Assembly (NCBI GenBank): GCA_965216195.1
Contig: OZ244151.1
Location: forward strand, 744,001 to 808,000
Source: Aridibacter sp965216195
Lineage (GTDB): Bacteria; Acidobacteriota; Blastocatellia; Pyrinomonadales; Pyrinomonadaceae
Length of the DNA stretch: 64,000 nucleotides
Direction: 5' to 3'
A program made the translations under genes and the position numbers. The notes beneath the pieces were generated by a model. The model was not told the DNA's origin. It saw nothing but the letters and a program-made list of their open reading frames with translations, and ran no database searches. Below, piece by piece: positions 32,214 through 40,703 of this stretch. The first letter of the stretch is position 1; every line of letters starts with the position of its first letter.

Positions 32214-34289
32214 ATGGCAATTTGGCAGCAAATCAAACAGGCTCTCGTTCCTACCAACCAAAAATCGTTTCTTGAGGCGACTCCCGACGGCTCGCTTTGG
32301 GACCGATATTTCTTCAATTTCCTTCGCCGGACTGATGTCCGCATCTCAACCAGTAGCCCGCAAACAGCCTACCGACAACACGAGCTCGTTTTTGCCTGCA
32401 TAAACAAAATCGCCGATGTGATGAACGACGCGGAACCGATCGTCGAAAAACGGACTAAAAACAGTGAGTACGAGGAAGTTGTCGGGCATCCTCTCACCGC
32501 ACTTTTTTCCAAACCAAACGCGGTCGACGTTGGGGAAGATTTTCGGCGAAAAATTGTTCAATCCGAGCAAACTACCGGGATCACCTATATCGCGATGGAA
32601 CGCTCAGCGGCTGATTTACCAGTCGAGTTCGCAATCTTGAATCCGGGACGTGTAACACCGCGCTCCGATCATGATCGATCAAAGGTTCTCTATTACGAGT
32701 ACACGAAGCAAAACGGTCAGATTGTACGAATCAAGCCTGAAGATATGCTGATTCGGAGGCGTCCGGACCTTCTTAATCAGTATGGCGGGCTTGCTCCGGT
32801 CTCGGTCGCGCTCGGTTCGATCAACTCAGATATAGGTCTAACAACCTATATCGATGCGATGTTTGAGGGCGGCGGTTTACCTGCAGGGATACTGAAAGTA
32901 CTCAATCGCACCGTGAGTGAAACGGAAAAAGAAAGGCTGCAGGAGAAGTGGCGAAAGCGCTACGGTCGCGGCGGTACAAATCAGGGCGGTATATCCGTGC
33001 TCGATCAAAATGCAGATTTTCAGGCTCTCGGATCAAAATTGAATGAGCTTGACTCCGAATCGATATCATCTCGTCAGGAATCGCGTATCTGCAGCGTTTT
33101 TGGCGTCCCTCCGATCCTCGTAGGCGCTTACGTTGGATTGCGCTGGGTAAATCAACGAGCTTCAGCAAAAGAGGCTCTGCGTGATTTTTGGGCAAACAAG
33201 ATATCGCCCGAACTCAAACCGTTCAGGAAATGGCTCACATGGTTTGTTCTACCGGAGTTCGAGGACATTGACGCTATCAAGCGTGGCGACATACGGGTTT
33301 CGTGGGATATTTCGCAGGCAGCTTTCCTTCAGGAGGACCTCGATAAGATTCACGATCGCACACGAAAGGACTTTACAATGGGCGGAATAACGCTCAATGA
33401 ATATCGTGAGGAGACAGGACGTCCGCCGATCGACGACGGCGACCGTTTTCGAGGTGAGATCGTCCGCGACCAAATTGCCGCTTACAAGGATCCAAAGCAA
33501 CTCACCGAAGGCGATCCGCCGGCAGATGATGGAAAAGCTGTAAAAAAAAAGTCTAAATCCTATGAGTGGAACGGATTAGAGCTTTCACGCGAACCCAACG
33601 AGCTCGAAAAATCGATAAATCTCAAAGGCAAAGTCGAGGACCTCAAAAAACATAGCCAAAAAACCGCGAAACTAATACTAGATATCCGCAAACGCCTCAT
33701 TTTACAAGCGTCGGAGCAGGCTGAGGCGCTCGGAGTCGAGGGGATAGACAAGCTTTCACTGGAAGTTAGGAGGAGCGATCGAAAACGGTTAGAGAGATTG
33801 TTGGACGCCGCCGTTAAAACCGGACGAGCTCAGGTCATTGAGGAGCTTAACGCCCAAAAATCGAACGGCAATTTTGAGATAAAAGAGAGGGATTTCGATA
33901 TAGCCTTACTCGCAAGCGCTGTAATCGCAAAGGTGATCGCCGATATCACAAATCGAGCGATAAACGTTGTCGTCTGGCTCTATTCACTCGGAATCTTCAG
34001 CGCCGAAGAGTTGGAAAGCCGTCTTAAAGATGAGTCGAAGAAAACGTTTGAGCAGCTTGCCCGAAACACGGCGAATTTAGGGATCCAATCCGGGCGTGAC
34101 GACGAGCTCCGAAACTCAGACGCGGAACTTTACGAATATTCAGCAATTCTCGACCTGAACACCTGCAAGCCCTGCAAAGACTGGGATGGAGTCCAATCTG
34201 AAGACATTGATGATCTGCCCGAATGTCCGAACAAGGACTGCCACGGCGGTCCTAATTGTCGATGTTTTGTAGTTGGGATCGTGGTTTGA
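32214..34289 (+). CDS. HK97-type portal protein fused to a MuF-like domain
   Basis: 691 residues. Residues about 1-420 are the HK97/PF04860 portal fold (VFACINKIADVMNDAEP, DMLIRRRPD, GGLPAGILKV, SRICSVFGVPPILVGA). A Lys-rich linker leads to a C-terminal MuF-type minor head domain ending ILDLNTCKPCKDWDG...LPECPNKDCHGGPNCRC, the Cys/His cluster typical of that domain. Portal and MuF are usually separate genes, so this is a natural fusion. The last 38 bp overlap an antisense gene. Confidence 0.9.
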   Translation: MAIWQQIKQALVPTNQKSFLEATPDGSLWDRYFFNFLRRTDVRISTSSPQTAYRQHELVFACINKIADVMNDAEPIVEKRTKNSEYEEVVGHPLTALFSKPNAVDVGEDFRRKIVQSEQTTGITYIAMERSAADLPVEFAILNPGRVTPRSDHDRSKVLYYEYTKQNGQIVRIKPEDMLIRRRPDLLNQYGGLAPVSVALGSINSDIGLTTYIDAMFEGGGLPAGILKVLNRTVSETEKERLQEKWRKRYGRGGTNQGGISVLDQNADFQALGSKLNELDSESISSRQESRICSVFGVPPILVGAYVGLRWVNQRASAKEALRDFWANKISPELKPFRKWLTWFVLPEFEDIDAIKRGDIRVSWDISQAAFLQEDLDKIHDRTRKDFTMGGITLNEYREETGRPPIDDGDRFRGEIVRDQIAAYKDPKQLTEGDPPADDGKAVKKKSKSYEWNGLELSREPNELEKSINLKGKVEDLKKHSQKTAKLILDIRKRLILQASEQAEALGVEGIDKLSLEVRRSDRKRLERLLDAAVKTGRAQVIEELNAQKSNGNFEIKERDFDIALLASAVIAKVIADITNRAINVVVWLYSLGIFSAEELESRLKDESKKTFEQLARNTANLGIQSGRDDELRNSDAELYEYSAILDLNTCKPCKDWDGVQSEDIDDLPECPNKDCHGGPNCRCFVVGIVV

Positions 34290-34827
34290 GACCTATGTCC
34301 TCTCGTATGAGTCGGGCAACAGAACCTATGATTTCTTCGATTAGTTTAATGCAATCACTAACAGCGTTTGACGATTGGTGAAGACCCTTTTTCCCATCAA
34401 CGTGAACCCGGGTTATTAGAACCTCGAGCTTTTCTAATTTAGCTATATGACTGCTTGGCAAAATGGTGTTTGCGAGAAACAAGATGTCGCCAAAGTATTG
34501 CTCCATCTGTTCGGCGATGTCGTGTGTTTTTCGTAAATAAAACCTCTTCTCATCGTCGCCTTTTTTCAGATCCTTTATAGCGTGAAGGCTATTAATCGCA
34601 GTTTGAAAGGCAAATACTTCCTTGCGCAGTAATACCAGACCTGACGCGAGATCTCGAAAGGTTTGAACCCTCAATGTTTTGTCTTGTCGCGCATCTTGAA
34701 AAATCAACTGTTGTCTAAGATTTTTTGTCGCAAACAGATACCCAAGCCAAATGCCCACCGGTCCGGCAACTGCCGTAATTACAACGGGCGCGATCACTTT
34801 GATAAGCTCTATCGTCTCTTTATCCAT
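34252..34827 (-). CDS. Antisense membrane protein, cargo between portal and protease
   Basis: 191 residues from the ATG at 34827 (a TTG at 34863 is the alternative). One N-terminal transmembrane helix (IAPVVITAVAGPVGIWLGYLFA, about 10-31) then a long helical cytoplasmic region. It runs against the late genes, so it can be expressed in the lysogen only from its own promoter, which I cannot locate with confidence. Function unknown; a superinfection-exclusion role would fit its position. Confidence 0.7.
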   Translation of the reverse strand: MDKETIELIKVIAPVVITAVAGPVGIWLGYLFATKNLRQQLIFQDARQDKTLRVQTFRDLASGLVLLRKEVFAFQTAINSLHAIKDLKKGDDEKRFYLRKTHDIAEQMEQYFGDILFLANTILPSSHIAKLEKLEVLITRVHVDGKKGLHQSSNAVSDCIKLIEEIIGSVARLIREDIGLKPRSQLQNIDN

Positions 34828-34885
34828 ATCTACAATCTTACTTCGAAAAACAACCTCGATCAAAAAAAACTAACCTCTCTCTCGT

Positions 34886-35722
34886 ATGAGTAGAGAGTTC
34901 AAAAACCTACCGTTTACGAACATCAAATCGGAGTCTGAGGGACGAATCCGCAAGGGAATCGCCGCAGTTTTCGGGAATATCGATGACTGGAATGACCGGA
35001 TTCAGCCGGGAGCGTTTAAGAAAACGATAGCTGAAGGCTTGAAACGCGTTCGGCACCTTTGGAATCACGATTCGCGAACACCGCCGATAGCAACGATCAA
35101 GGAAATGCGCGAGCTTTCCCGCGACGATTTACCCGATGAGGTACTCGAAAAATCACCTGACGCAACAGGGGGCTTGCTCGTAGCTCGTGAGTACTACAAA
35201 AACGACCTTTCGAGTTGGGTTCTGGAAGCGATCGACAAAGGCGATGTAAATGAGATGTCGTTCGCTTTTGAAATTATCAATTCCGATGTAACGACCGAGG
35301 AGATCGAAGGAACCGAAGAAACACGCAAAATCCGTGAACTCCGGGAACTTCGGGTGTTTGATACATCCGACGTTAATTGGGGAATGAACTCCGCAACGGT
35401 GGCAGCCGGCGCGAAAAGCAATATCGAACCACTGCCGCTTGGTCTCGTTTACTCAAACTTTCTAGCAATTCAGGATCAGTTAAAAGAAGGTCGCAGGAAT
35501 TCCGATTCCGACCAGAAGTTGATTGATCTTATCCACGAAACCGCCTGCAATCTCGGAGCGACGTGTGAGTCAAAGTCGGACGATGCACCTGATGAGTCAG
35601 GCAAAAACCAAAGCGATAACGATACCGAGGACGACAAAGCCGGAGCCGTCGAAAATGACACTCCACTTTCTTCTCTGGGGTTAAAGATTCAATCGCTGGA
35701 AATCGAAAATTTAACTAATTAG
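34886..35722 (+). CDS. HK97-family prohead protease (U35)
   Basis: 278 residues. The catalytic H is in HLWNHDSRTP (about H54-56) and the catalytic S in MSFAFEI (about 132), with the flanking strands of the family. Cleaves the delta domain of the capsid protein during maturation. The C-terminal 70 residues are acidic and may act as scaffold. Its start region is the parent of the remnant at 32121. Confidence 0.9.
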   Translation: MSREFKNLPFTNIKSESEGRIRKGIAAVFGNIDDWNDRIQPGAFKKTIAEGLKRVRHLWNHDSRTPPIATIKEMRELSRDDLPDEVLEKSPDATGGLLVAREYYKNDLSSWVLEAIDKGDVNEMSFAFEIINSDVTTEEIEGTEETRKIRELRELRVFDTSDVNWGMNSATVAAGAKSNIEPLPLGLVYSNFLAIQDQLKEGRRNSDSDQKLIDLIHETACNLGATCESKSDDAPDESGKNQSDNDTEDDKAGAVENDTPLSSLGLKIQSLEIENLTN

Positions 35723-35730
35723 GAGAAATT

Positions 35731-36966
35731 ATGGCGGATTTAATCAAAGAAAAAGGTAAAGAGCTCCAAAAGCTTTCGGCAGACGCAAAGAAGCTCCATG
35801 CGGAAATGGAAGCTGATGAGGAAAAACAGACCACGGAGAATCGCGAAAAGCTCTCGAAAATGATCGAAGAAGGCGAAAAGCTTCGCGAGGAAATCAAAGA
35901 GCTTAAGAAGCTTGAAGAACTCGATGATTTCGCTAACAATCCCGAGGAAAAAGGGAAGTTTGATGAAGGTGTTCCGGCGCCTACAGAAAGCCGAAAGTCC
36001 TGGGGACAGACGTTTACCGAGTCGAAGACATTCGCGAGCGCACAGAAGCACAACACTCCGGAAACGGAAGCAGTTGAGGTCAAGGCGCTTCATACGACTA
36101 CCGATCCGACAGGCGGCGTGCTGATTGAAGAGGATCGCCAGCCGGGTATTCTCGATAGGGCGAAGCTCGCGGCAACTACGCTTCTTGACCTGATCAACGT
36201 CTCGGGTACGAACTCGAATCTCGTGTCGTATTACACGATCACCGGATTTACGAACAACGCTGCTGAGGTCCTTGAATGGGATCCGGCCGGGCCTGATTTC
36301 GGCCTTAAACCGGAATCCGACCTGACGTTTGGCGAAGAGAATTCGCCTGTCCAGACGGTCGCTCACTGGCTCGCAATGTCCCGGAATATGCTGGCAGATG
36401 TTCCCGCAATTCGCGGCTTGGTCGACGGTAAGCTTCTTGCCGGCCTTAGGCGACGTCTCGAAACTCAGGTTATCGGCGGAGATGGCGTAAACCCGAATCT
36501 TCGCGGAATCGTCAACACACCGAACATTCAGGTCCGATATAAGGACTCTACCCGAGGAGTCGCGGGCGACACGAAAGCTGATCAGTTACGCAGGGCTCTG
36601 ACGGATATCCGTCTTGCGTTTGGTAAAGCGAACGCGATCGTGCTTAACCCGGTTGAGGCCGAGGCTCTTGAGCTTCTGAAAGACGGAAACTCTCAGTACA
36701 TGAACATCTATGATCCCGTGCTTCAGAGAATCTGGAGAACGGCGATCGTAGAGAACCAGACGCTTGCAACCGATAAATATATTGCGGGTGATTTCGCAAT
36801 GGGTGCGACTCTCTTTATGAGAGAGAACGCGACCGTTCGAATGAGCGAGAACGTTAAGGATTTCTTCATTCGAAACGCAGTTGTGATCCTAGCGGAACTT
36901 AGAGCAGCACTTGCGGTAACGGAACCGGAAATGTTCGTCGACGGTAGTTTTGTCAATCAGGTATAA
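35731..36966 (+). CDS. Major capsid protein (HK97 fold)
   Basis: 411 residues, 8 bp after the protease. Residues 1-75 are a charged coiled coil (delta/scaffold domain) expected to be cut off; the rest is the HK97 fold with TTTDPTGGVLIEEDRQP at the N-arm, the central DVPAIRGLVDGKLLAGLRRRLETQ helix and a C-terminal VILAELRAALAVTEP. A terminator follows at once, allowing extra capsid mRNA. Confidence 0.93.
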   Translation: MADLIKEKGKELQKLSADAKKLHAEMEADEEKQTTENREKLSKMIEEGEKLREEIKELKKLEELDDFANNPEEKGKFDEGVPAPTESRKSWGQTFTESKTFASAQKHNTPETEAVEVKALHTTTDPTGGVLIEEDRQPGILDRAKLAATTLLDLINVSGTNSNLVSYYTITGFTNNAAEVLEWDPAGPDFGLKPESDLTFGEENSPVQTVAHWLAMSRNMLADVPAIRGLVDGKLLAGLRRRLETQVIGGDGVNPNLRGIVNTPNIQVRYKDSTRGVAGDTKADQLRRALTDIRLAFGKANAIVLNPVEAEALELLKDGNSQYMNIYDPVLQRIWRTAIVENQTLATDKYIAGDFAMGATLFMRENATVRMSENVKDFFIRNAVVILAELRAALAVTEPEMFVDGSFVNQV

Positions 36967-36989
36967 CCCTGGTCTTCTTCCTCCTTAAC

Positions 36990-37024
36990 AGGGAGCTGGG
37001 CTGTTATCCGGCTCCCTGCTTTTT
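36990..37024 (+). terminator. Rho-independent terminator after the capsid gene
   Basis: Stem AGGGAGCTGG/CCGGCTCCCT (36990-36999 and 37008-37017, one T-G pair), 8-nt loop, then GCTTTTT. Partial termination here would lower expression of downstream head-tail genes relative to capsid. Confidence 0.85.
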
Positions 37025-37048
37025 AATCAAATTGGAGAATTTTTTGAA

Positions 37049-37294
37049 ATGGCGGAGAAAAAAAGAAAAGTGATCGGCAAGGGTACGGTCAAGAACAATT
37101 TATTTAAGGCGACGACCGACGTTTTCGTTGAAACCAACGATAAGCGACGCCTCCTGGTCGCGAGGAAAGGTCAATCGATCTCGGTGAAACGCGCTATCAC
37201 TATGGGTGTAGTTGATCCGAAAGCGCTTGAGAAAAAGAAAGCGTCCGCTAAGTCCAATAAGGCTAAAGAACCGGCCGAAAACAAATCGAAATAG
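37049..37294 (+). CDS. Small basic head-region protein (81 aa)
   Basis: Lys-rich, with a beta-strand unit KATTDVFVETNDKRRLLVARKGQSISVK and a disordered Lys/Ala tail. Position between capsid and head-tail connector suggests a head decoration or completion role. No family recognised. Confidence 0.65.
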   Translation: MAEKKRKVIGKGTVKNNLFKATTDVFVETNDKRRLLVARKGQSISVKRAITMGVVDPKALEKKKASAKSNKAKEPAENKSK

Positions 37295-37300
37295 CCCTAA

Positions 37301-37855
37301 ATGGCGGACTACGTAACAGCTGAAGATCTTAAGGCTCAAGCCGAGGCGGACGATGCTTCGGCTGATGCCGTTTGGAACGATCTTGCGAGCGCGGTTTCGC
37401 GTCTGTTTGATCGAGCGGTCGAGGTCTCTGACAACTTTTTTGATGCTGTCGAAGAAAATGCACAAACAACGGAAAAAAACTTCTTCGGTGACGGTTCCAG
37501 GTTTGTTCGCGTACTTCCGATCGTCCCGGATTCGATAGACAGCATAACTATTGATGGCGAGACGCAGGACGAAGACGACTATTATCTCGACGTTGTTTAT
37601 TTGGTCTTTGACGAAGCGGTCGAGCAGCGAGCAGATGTCGTTGTAAATGCTAAATGGGGCTTTCCGGAGGTTGCTGCGGATATCAAGCAAGCGTGTGTCG
37701 AACAGGCCATCTACATGTGGCGTCGGAAGGACCTGAATTTTGCGGAAATCGCCGGTGTTTCATCCGGTATTTTGCTCGAGGAACTGTCACCAACCTTTAA
37801 GGCTGTAACCCGCAAATATCGGAATAAATATGGGGATTTCGACTATTTCGCCTGA
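37301..37855 (+). CDS. Head-tail connector protein (gp6-like)
   Basis: 184 residues. N-terminal helices (YVTAEDLKAQAEADDASADAVWNDLASAVSRLFDRAVEV) and a C-terminal VVVNAKWGFPEVAADIKQACVEQAIYMWRRKD segment typical of the phage gp6/gp15-like connector fold that sits under the portal. Follows the small basic gene by 6 bp. Confidence 0.78.
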   Translation: MADYVTAEDLKAQAEADDASADAVWNDLASAVSRLFDRAVEVSDNFFDAVEENAQTTEKNFFGDGSRFVRVLPIVPDSIDSITIDGETQDEDDYYLDVVYLVFDEAVEQRADVVVNAKWGFPEVAADIKQACVEQAIYMWRRKDLNFAEIAGVSSGILLEELSPTFKAVTRKYRNKYGDFDYFA

Positions 37856-37858
37856 AAG

Positions 37859-37961
37859 CTTGGCGCGCGCTGTCGTTTAGCGAGAAACCGGGACGGGTTG
37901 CGAATCCTGTTTGCATAGCGGCATGCGGTTATCTTCCCGGTTGATGATGCCCTTGGCGCGC
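37859..37961. repeat. Structured intergenic element bounded by CTTGGCGCGC repeats
   Basis: A 10-bp direct repeat CTTGGCGCGC at 37859-37868 and 37952-37961 encloses a stem AACCGGGA/TCCCGGTT (37886-37893 and 37935-37942). It is GC-rich against its surroundings. It lies just upstream of the clan CD protease promoter and may be an insertion scar or small structured RNA. Confidence 0.5.
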
Positions 37962-37975
37962 CTCAAAAATTTTAT

Positions 37976-38003
37976 TTGAAAACTAGCGGCTATATTGTAT
38001 AGT
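37976..38003 (+). promoter_or_regulatory. Promoter of the clan CD protease-like cargo gene
   Basis: TTGAAA (37976-37981), 16-bp spacer, TATAGT (37998-38003). The expected start falls on or within a base or two of the ATG at 38010, which would make the mRNA leaderless. No SD is present. Confidence 0.65.
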
Positions 38004-38009
38004 GAGCCT

Positions 38010-38585
38010 ATGCAGAACATTTGGGCGTATCGGGTTGGGGCTTTTCGACCAGGTAATAATTGGCATCAGGTGGTCAGTCTACCTGAACAGAATAATATAG
38101 ATTACTTGCTTGGTGCGCTAAGAGCGAGGGAGCTAACAGGTCAGATTTCAAAGCTCGCAATAGTTGTTCATGGTAATGCCCCTGGTCTCGCTCAGACCGA
38201 CCCGGTCATGAATCAGAATTCGATATTTCGAGATCCGATTGTCTGTGGCTTTGTTTCATCTCTTCGGGAATACATTGTTCCATCGGGCAGTTTAATTTTC
38301 TTTGCATGTTTCGCGGGAGCGGGACCAGTTGGTTCGAGATTCTTATCTAGTTTGTCTACGTTCATTCCCGGACGTACCGTAATAGGGTTTAGCACAAGTG
38401 CCGAATTCAACCATCAATATACTACCGCGGGCGATCTCTTTGATACAGGAGGGGCATTTGTAAGCGGGACAGTCCTCCATAATTTATCCAGGGAAGATCT
38501 TTTTGCGAGACGCATGACCCAGGGAAGTGATTCAGCTAAATGGGCGAAAGATGGTGTAATCACAAGACAATCCACTCCCCCTTGA
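38010..38585 (+). CDS. Putative clan CD (caspase-fold) cysteine protease, cargo in the head-tail region
   Basis: 191 residues. Two motifs match the clan CD dyad: a hydrophobic strand ending in H-G (LAIVVHGNAPG, H54) and a later hydrophobic strand ending in C (LIFFACFAGAG, C100), followed by GSRFLSSLSTFIPGRTVIGFSTSAEF, similar in outline to DUF4347 and C80-type domains. ATG at 38010 preferred over TTG 37995. It has its own promoter, differs in style from the structural genes, and the prophage tail genes resume after it. Function is inferred from motifs only. Confidence 0.6.
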   Translation: MQNIWAYRVGAFRPGNNWHQVVSLPEQNNIDYLLGALRARELTGQISKLAIVVHGNAPGLAQTDPVMNQNSIFRDPIVCGFVSSLREYIVPSGSLIFFACFAGAGPVGSRFLSSLSTFIPGRTVIGFSTSAEFNHQYTTAGDLFDTGGAFVSGTVLHNLSREDLFARRMTQGSDSAKWAKDGVITRQSTPP

Positions 38586-38733
38586 TTTTGAAGAGAGAGT
38601 CTCATATTTCGACTTTCCATTCCATTTATTAAGAAGAAATCCTTTCAAACATCTCATCTCTATTAAATAACCATATTACAAAAGCTTTATCCTTTTTGCG
38701 ATTAGATTCGGGCGCATTAACCTGAGCTTTAGA

Positions 38734-39231
38734 ATGGCAAAAGTCCCGATAAAACTCGAAGTCGACGGCAAACCGGAGTTTGACCGCATTTTTCATCGTC
38801 TCGATGCGCGGGTGAAAGATTTAACACCGATCTGGGACGATGTTCGCGATCAGTTTTGGGAGTTTGAAAAAGAGCAATTTGCGTCAGAAGGATCCGCAGG
38901 GCGTTCGGGACGTTGGGCGGCGCTTTCAAAGACTTACGCTGAGCGAAAACGGAAGATGTATGGAGCTAAACCGATCCTGGAACGCACAGGAAGGCTCAGA
39001 CGCTCGATGATCGGGCAAACGGGAGATACGGTCTATCGGGCAAACGAAACGGAGATGCACGTTGGCACAAACGTTCCGTATTCCGGTTTTCATCAGCGTG
39101 GTACTTCAAAAATGCCGGCACGTCCGCCGATATCGTTTTCGGGATCTCAAAAGCACCGAATGATGAAAACCATACAAAGAGGCTTAATTCGCGAAATTAG
39201 ACGCGGAAACGTCTACATCGAGGAAGGATAG
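38734..39231 (+). CDS. Phage virion morphogenesis (tail completion) protein
   Basis: 165 residues with the gpG/HK97 gp10-like pattern: FEKEQFASEG...RSGRWAALSKTYAERKRKMYG, PILERTGRLRRSMI, and a C-terminal YSGFHQRGTSKMPARPPISFSG. Acts at the head-tail joint or tail terminus. The 148-bp gap before it (38586-38733) shows no signal. Confidence 0.82.
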   Translation: MAKVPIKLEVDGKPEFDRIFHRLDARVKDLTPIWDDVRDQFWEFEKEQFASEGSAGRSGRWAALSKTYAERKRKMYGAKPILERTGRLRRSMIGQTGDTVYRANETEMHVGTNVPYSGFHQRGTSKMPARPPISFSGSQKHRMMKTIQRGLIREIRRGNVYIEEG

Positions 39232-39238
39232 ATAAGCT

Positions 39239-39730
39239 ATGGCTTGGGAACCTAAAAGACACGTTTTTGATGCAACACCGGCAGTTGAAAACCTGCTTGG
39301 TTTTTTCGAAGTGCACCAGACGGATGCCCTTACCTGGGCAAATGGAGACTCCTCGCTCCCAAATATCAAAAAATTCTATAACTCAGCTCGGATCGTAACC
39401 GTGTTTCCTGCCTTATCCGTCCTTCAATCATTCCATCGCTCAAGCGGTGAGGATCGCGTTGATTCCGAATTCCAAGTCGTTATCGAGTGCGGGATTCAAG
39501 GCGGAAAACAGGACGAGACGACGGAAAAGGCTAAAAAGTACGCACTCGCAATCGAATCTATGTGTGCGAATATGGCGGAAACAACCCTTTTTCAAAACTC
39601 TATAATTCCGATTATTGCAACGTTGCGTGACACCGAGGTCGAGTTTGACCTTCTAGGGCAGCGGCAAAAGAGATTTATTCAGATATTCCAGATCCGGGCG
39701 ACGTGGGAATGCTCGCATTCCGGATTCTAA
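39239..39730 (+). CDS. Probable tail terminator protein
   Basis: 163 residues. The layout, N-terminal helix, strand RIVTVFPALSVLQSFHR..., acidic helix and a C-terminal long strand, follows phage tail-terminator proteins (gpU-like), and it sits between tail completion and tail tube genes. No diagnostic motif is seen. Confidence 0.6.
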   Translation: MAWEPKRHVFDATPAVENLLGFFEVHQTDALTWANGDSSLPNIKKFYNSARIVTVFPALSVLQSFHRSSGEDRVDSEFQVVIECGIQGGKQDETTEKAKKYALAIESMCANMAETTLFQNSIIPIIATLRDTEVEFDLLGQRQKRFIQIFQIRATWECSHSGF

Positions 39731-39747
39731 TCAGACGACGAGGAACT

Positions 39748-39990
39748 ATGGCAGAAACAAATTCGAAAAATACGGACTATGCAAAGAAATTCGGTCGGGT
39801 TATAACCCTCGAAAAATGCGAGGAGATTTTCGGGAAGAAACAGGCTGCGGAGGCATTCCGAGCGGCTGCGCTAGCTGGTGGGTTTGGTCTTTTTAACGCA
39901 TCGGAACTAAACGGGTTGACGTTGTCTATTCCGGAAAAAAATTCCAAGTTAAAAGCGAAAATCAACGACGCTTTGAACTCGGTAAAGTAG
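39748..39990 (+). CDS. Hypothetical small tail-region protein (80 aa)
   Basis: ATG at 39748 (earlier in-frame start overlaps the previous gene). Helical N-terminus (YAKKFGRVITLEKCEEIFGKKQAAEAFRAAALAGGFGLF). Located directly before the tail tube gene. No family recognised. Confidence 0.55.
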   Translation: MAETNSKNTDYAKKFGRVITLEKCEEIFGKKQAAEAFRAAALAGGFGLFNASELNGLTLSIPEKNSKLKAKINDALNSVK

Positions 39991-40019
39991 TACGCAGTTT
40001 AACAAATGGAGAATGATTG

Positions 40020-40604
40020 ATGGCAGACAATTTTGACGTATTAAAAACCACTAAGCAGCCCTGTAAGATCTGGGTTGGACTCGCAATTCCCGGCGCCGGG
40101 GCTGAGCTGACGCTCTCAGCCGGCGAACCCGACGGAACCGAAAACCCTAACGCTTTGCATATGGGATTAACCGACGACGGTGCAAAGCTGATGGGTGAAA
40201 CCACAACGACCGAGGAATTCTTCGACGAGTTTGAGGAGCCTCTCGAGGAAACGATCGACCAGCGTTCGCTCAAGATCACCGCGAATTTGTCTCAAGTGAT
40301 GGATTTCGATGTTTTAGAGCATGTCCTTAACGGAATGGGAACTCGCAACGATGTCACCGGCAAGGAAAAGATCACATTCGGTGAGGCGCCGATCGCGACG
40401 ACAGGCGTCGCTGTAATCTTTCCACTTAAGGAAGATCCAACCAAGTACGGCGTTTTCCATCTTTACAAGGCTTCCTTTAAGTCGAAATTCGAGACTCCGA
40501 TTTCGCGTCAAAATCGCGGCGTAATTCCCGTTGAAATCGTTGGCTTTGGTATTCCCGGACGAGCCGATAATGACCGAATCGGTAGTTGGTGGAAAGAAAT
40601 CTAG
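40020..40604 (+). CDS. Major tail (tube) protein
   Basis: 194 residues from ATG 40020 (SD GGAG). Beta-rich protein with a typical tail-tube start (ADNFDVLKTTKQPCKIWVGLAIPGAGAELTL) and central strands KITANLSQVMDF, NGMGTRNDVTGKEKITFGEAP; followed by a strong terminator, as expected for a very abundant product. Role assigned by position and fold style. Confidence 0.75.
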   Translation: MADNFDVLKTTKQPCKIWVGLAIPGAGAELTLSAGEPDGTENPNALHMGLTDDGAKLMGETTTTEEFFDEFEEPLEETIDQRSLKITANLSQVMDFDVLEHVLNGMGTRNDVTGKEKITFGEAPIATTGVAVIFPLKEDPTKYGVFHLYKASFKSKFETPISRQNRGVIPVEIVGFGIPGRADNDRIGSWWKEI

Positions 40605-40645
40605 TTTCCGACGAGCGGTGAGTCCGGCACCGCTTCTTGCCAAAA

Positions 40646-40689
40646 CGGGCAGTGAGATTTGGCGCATTCTCGCTGCCCGCCTCCTTTTT
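40646..40689 (+). terminator. Rho-independent terminator after the tail tube gene
   Basis: Twelve-bp stem CGGGCAGTGAGA/TCTCGCTGCCCG (40646-40657 and 40668-40679, one mismatch or wobble), then TTTTT at 40685-40689. Confidence 0.85.
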
Positions 40690-40703
40690 AATCAATAAAC
40701 ACT

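Noticed and set aside
35740..36366. 208-residue ORF antisense to the capsid gene
   Set aside because: A shadow of the well-supported capsid protein.
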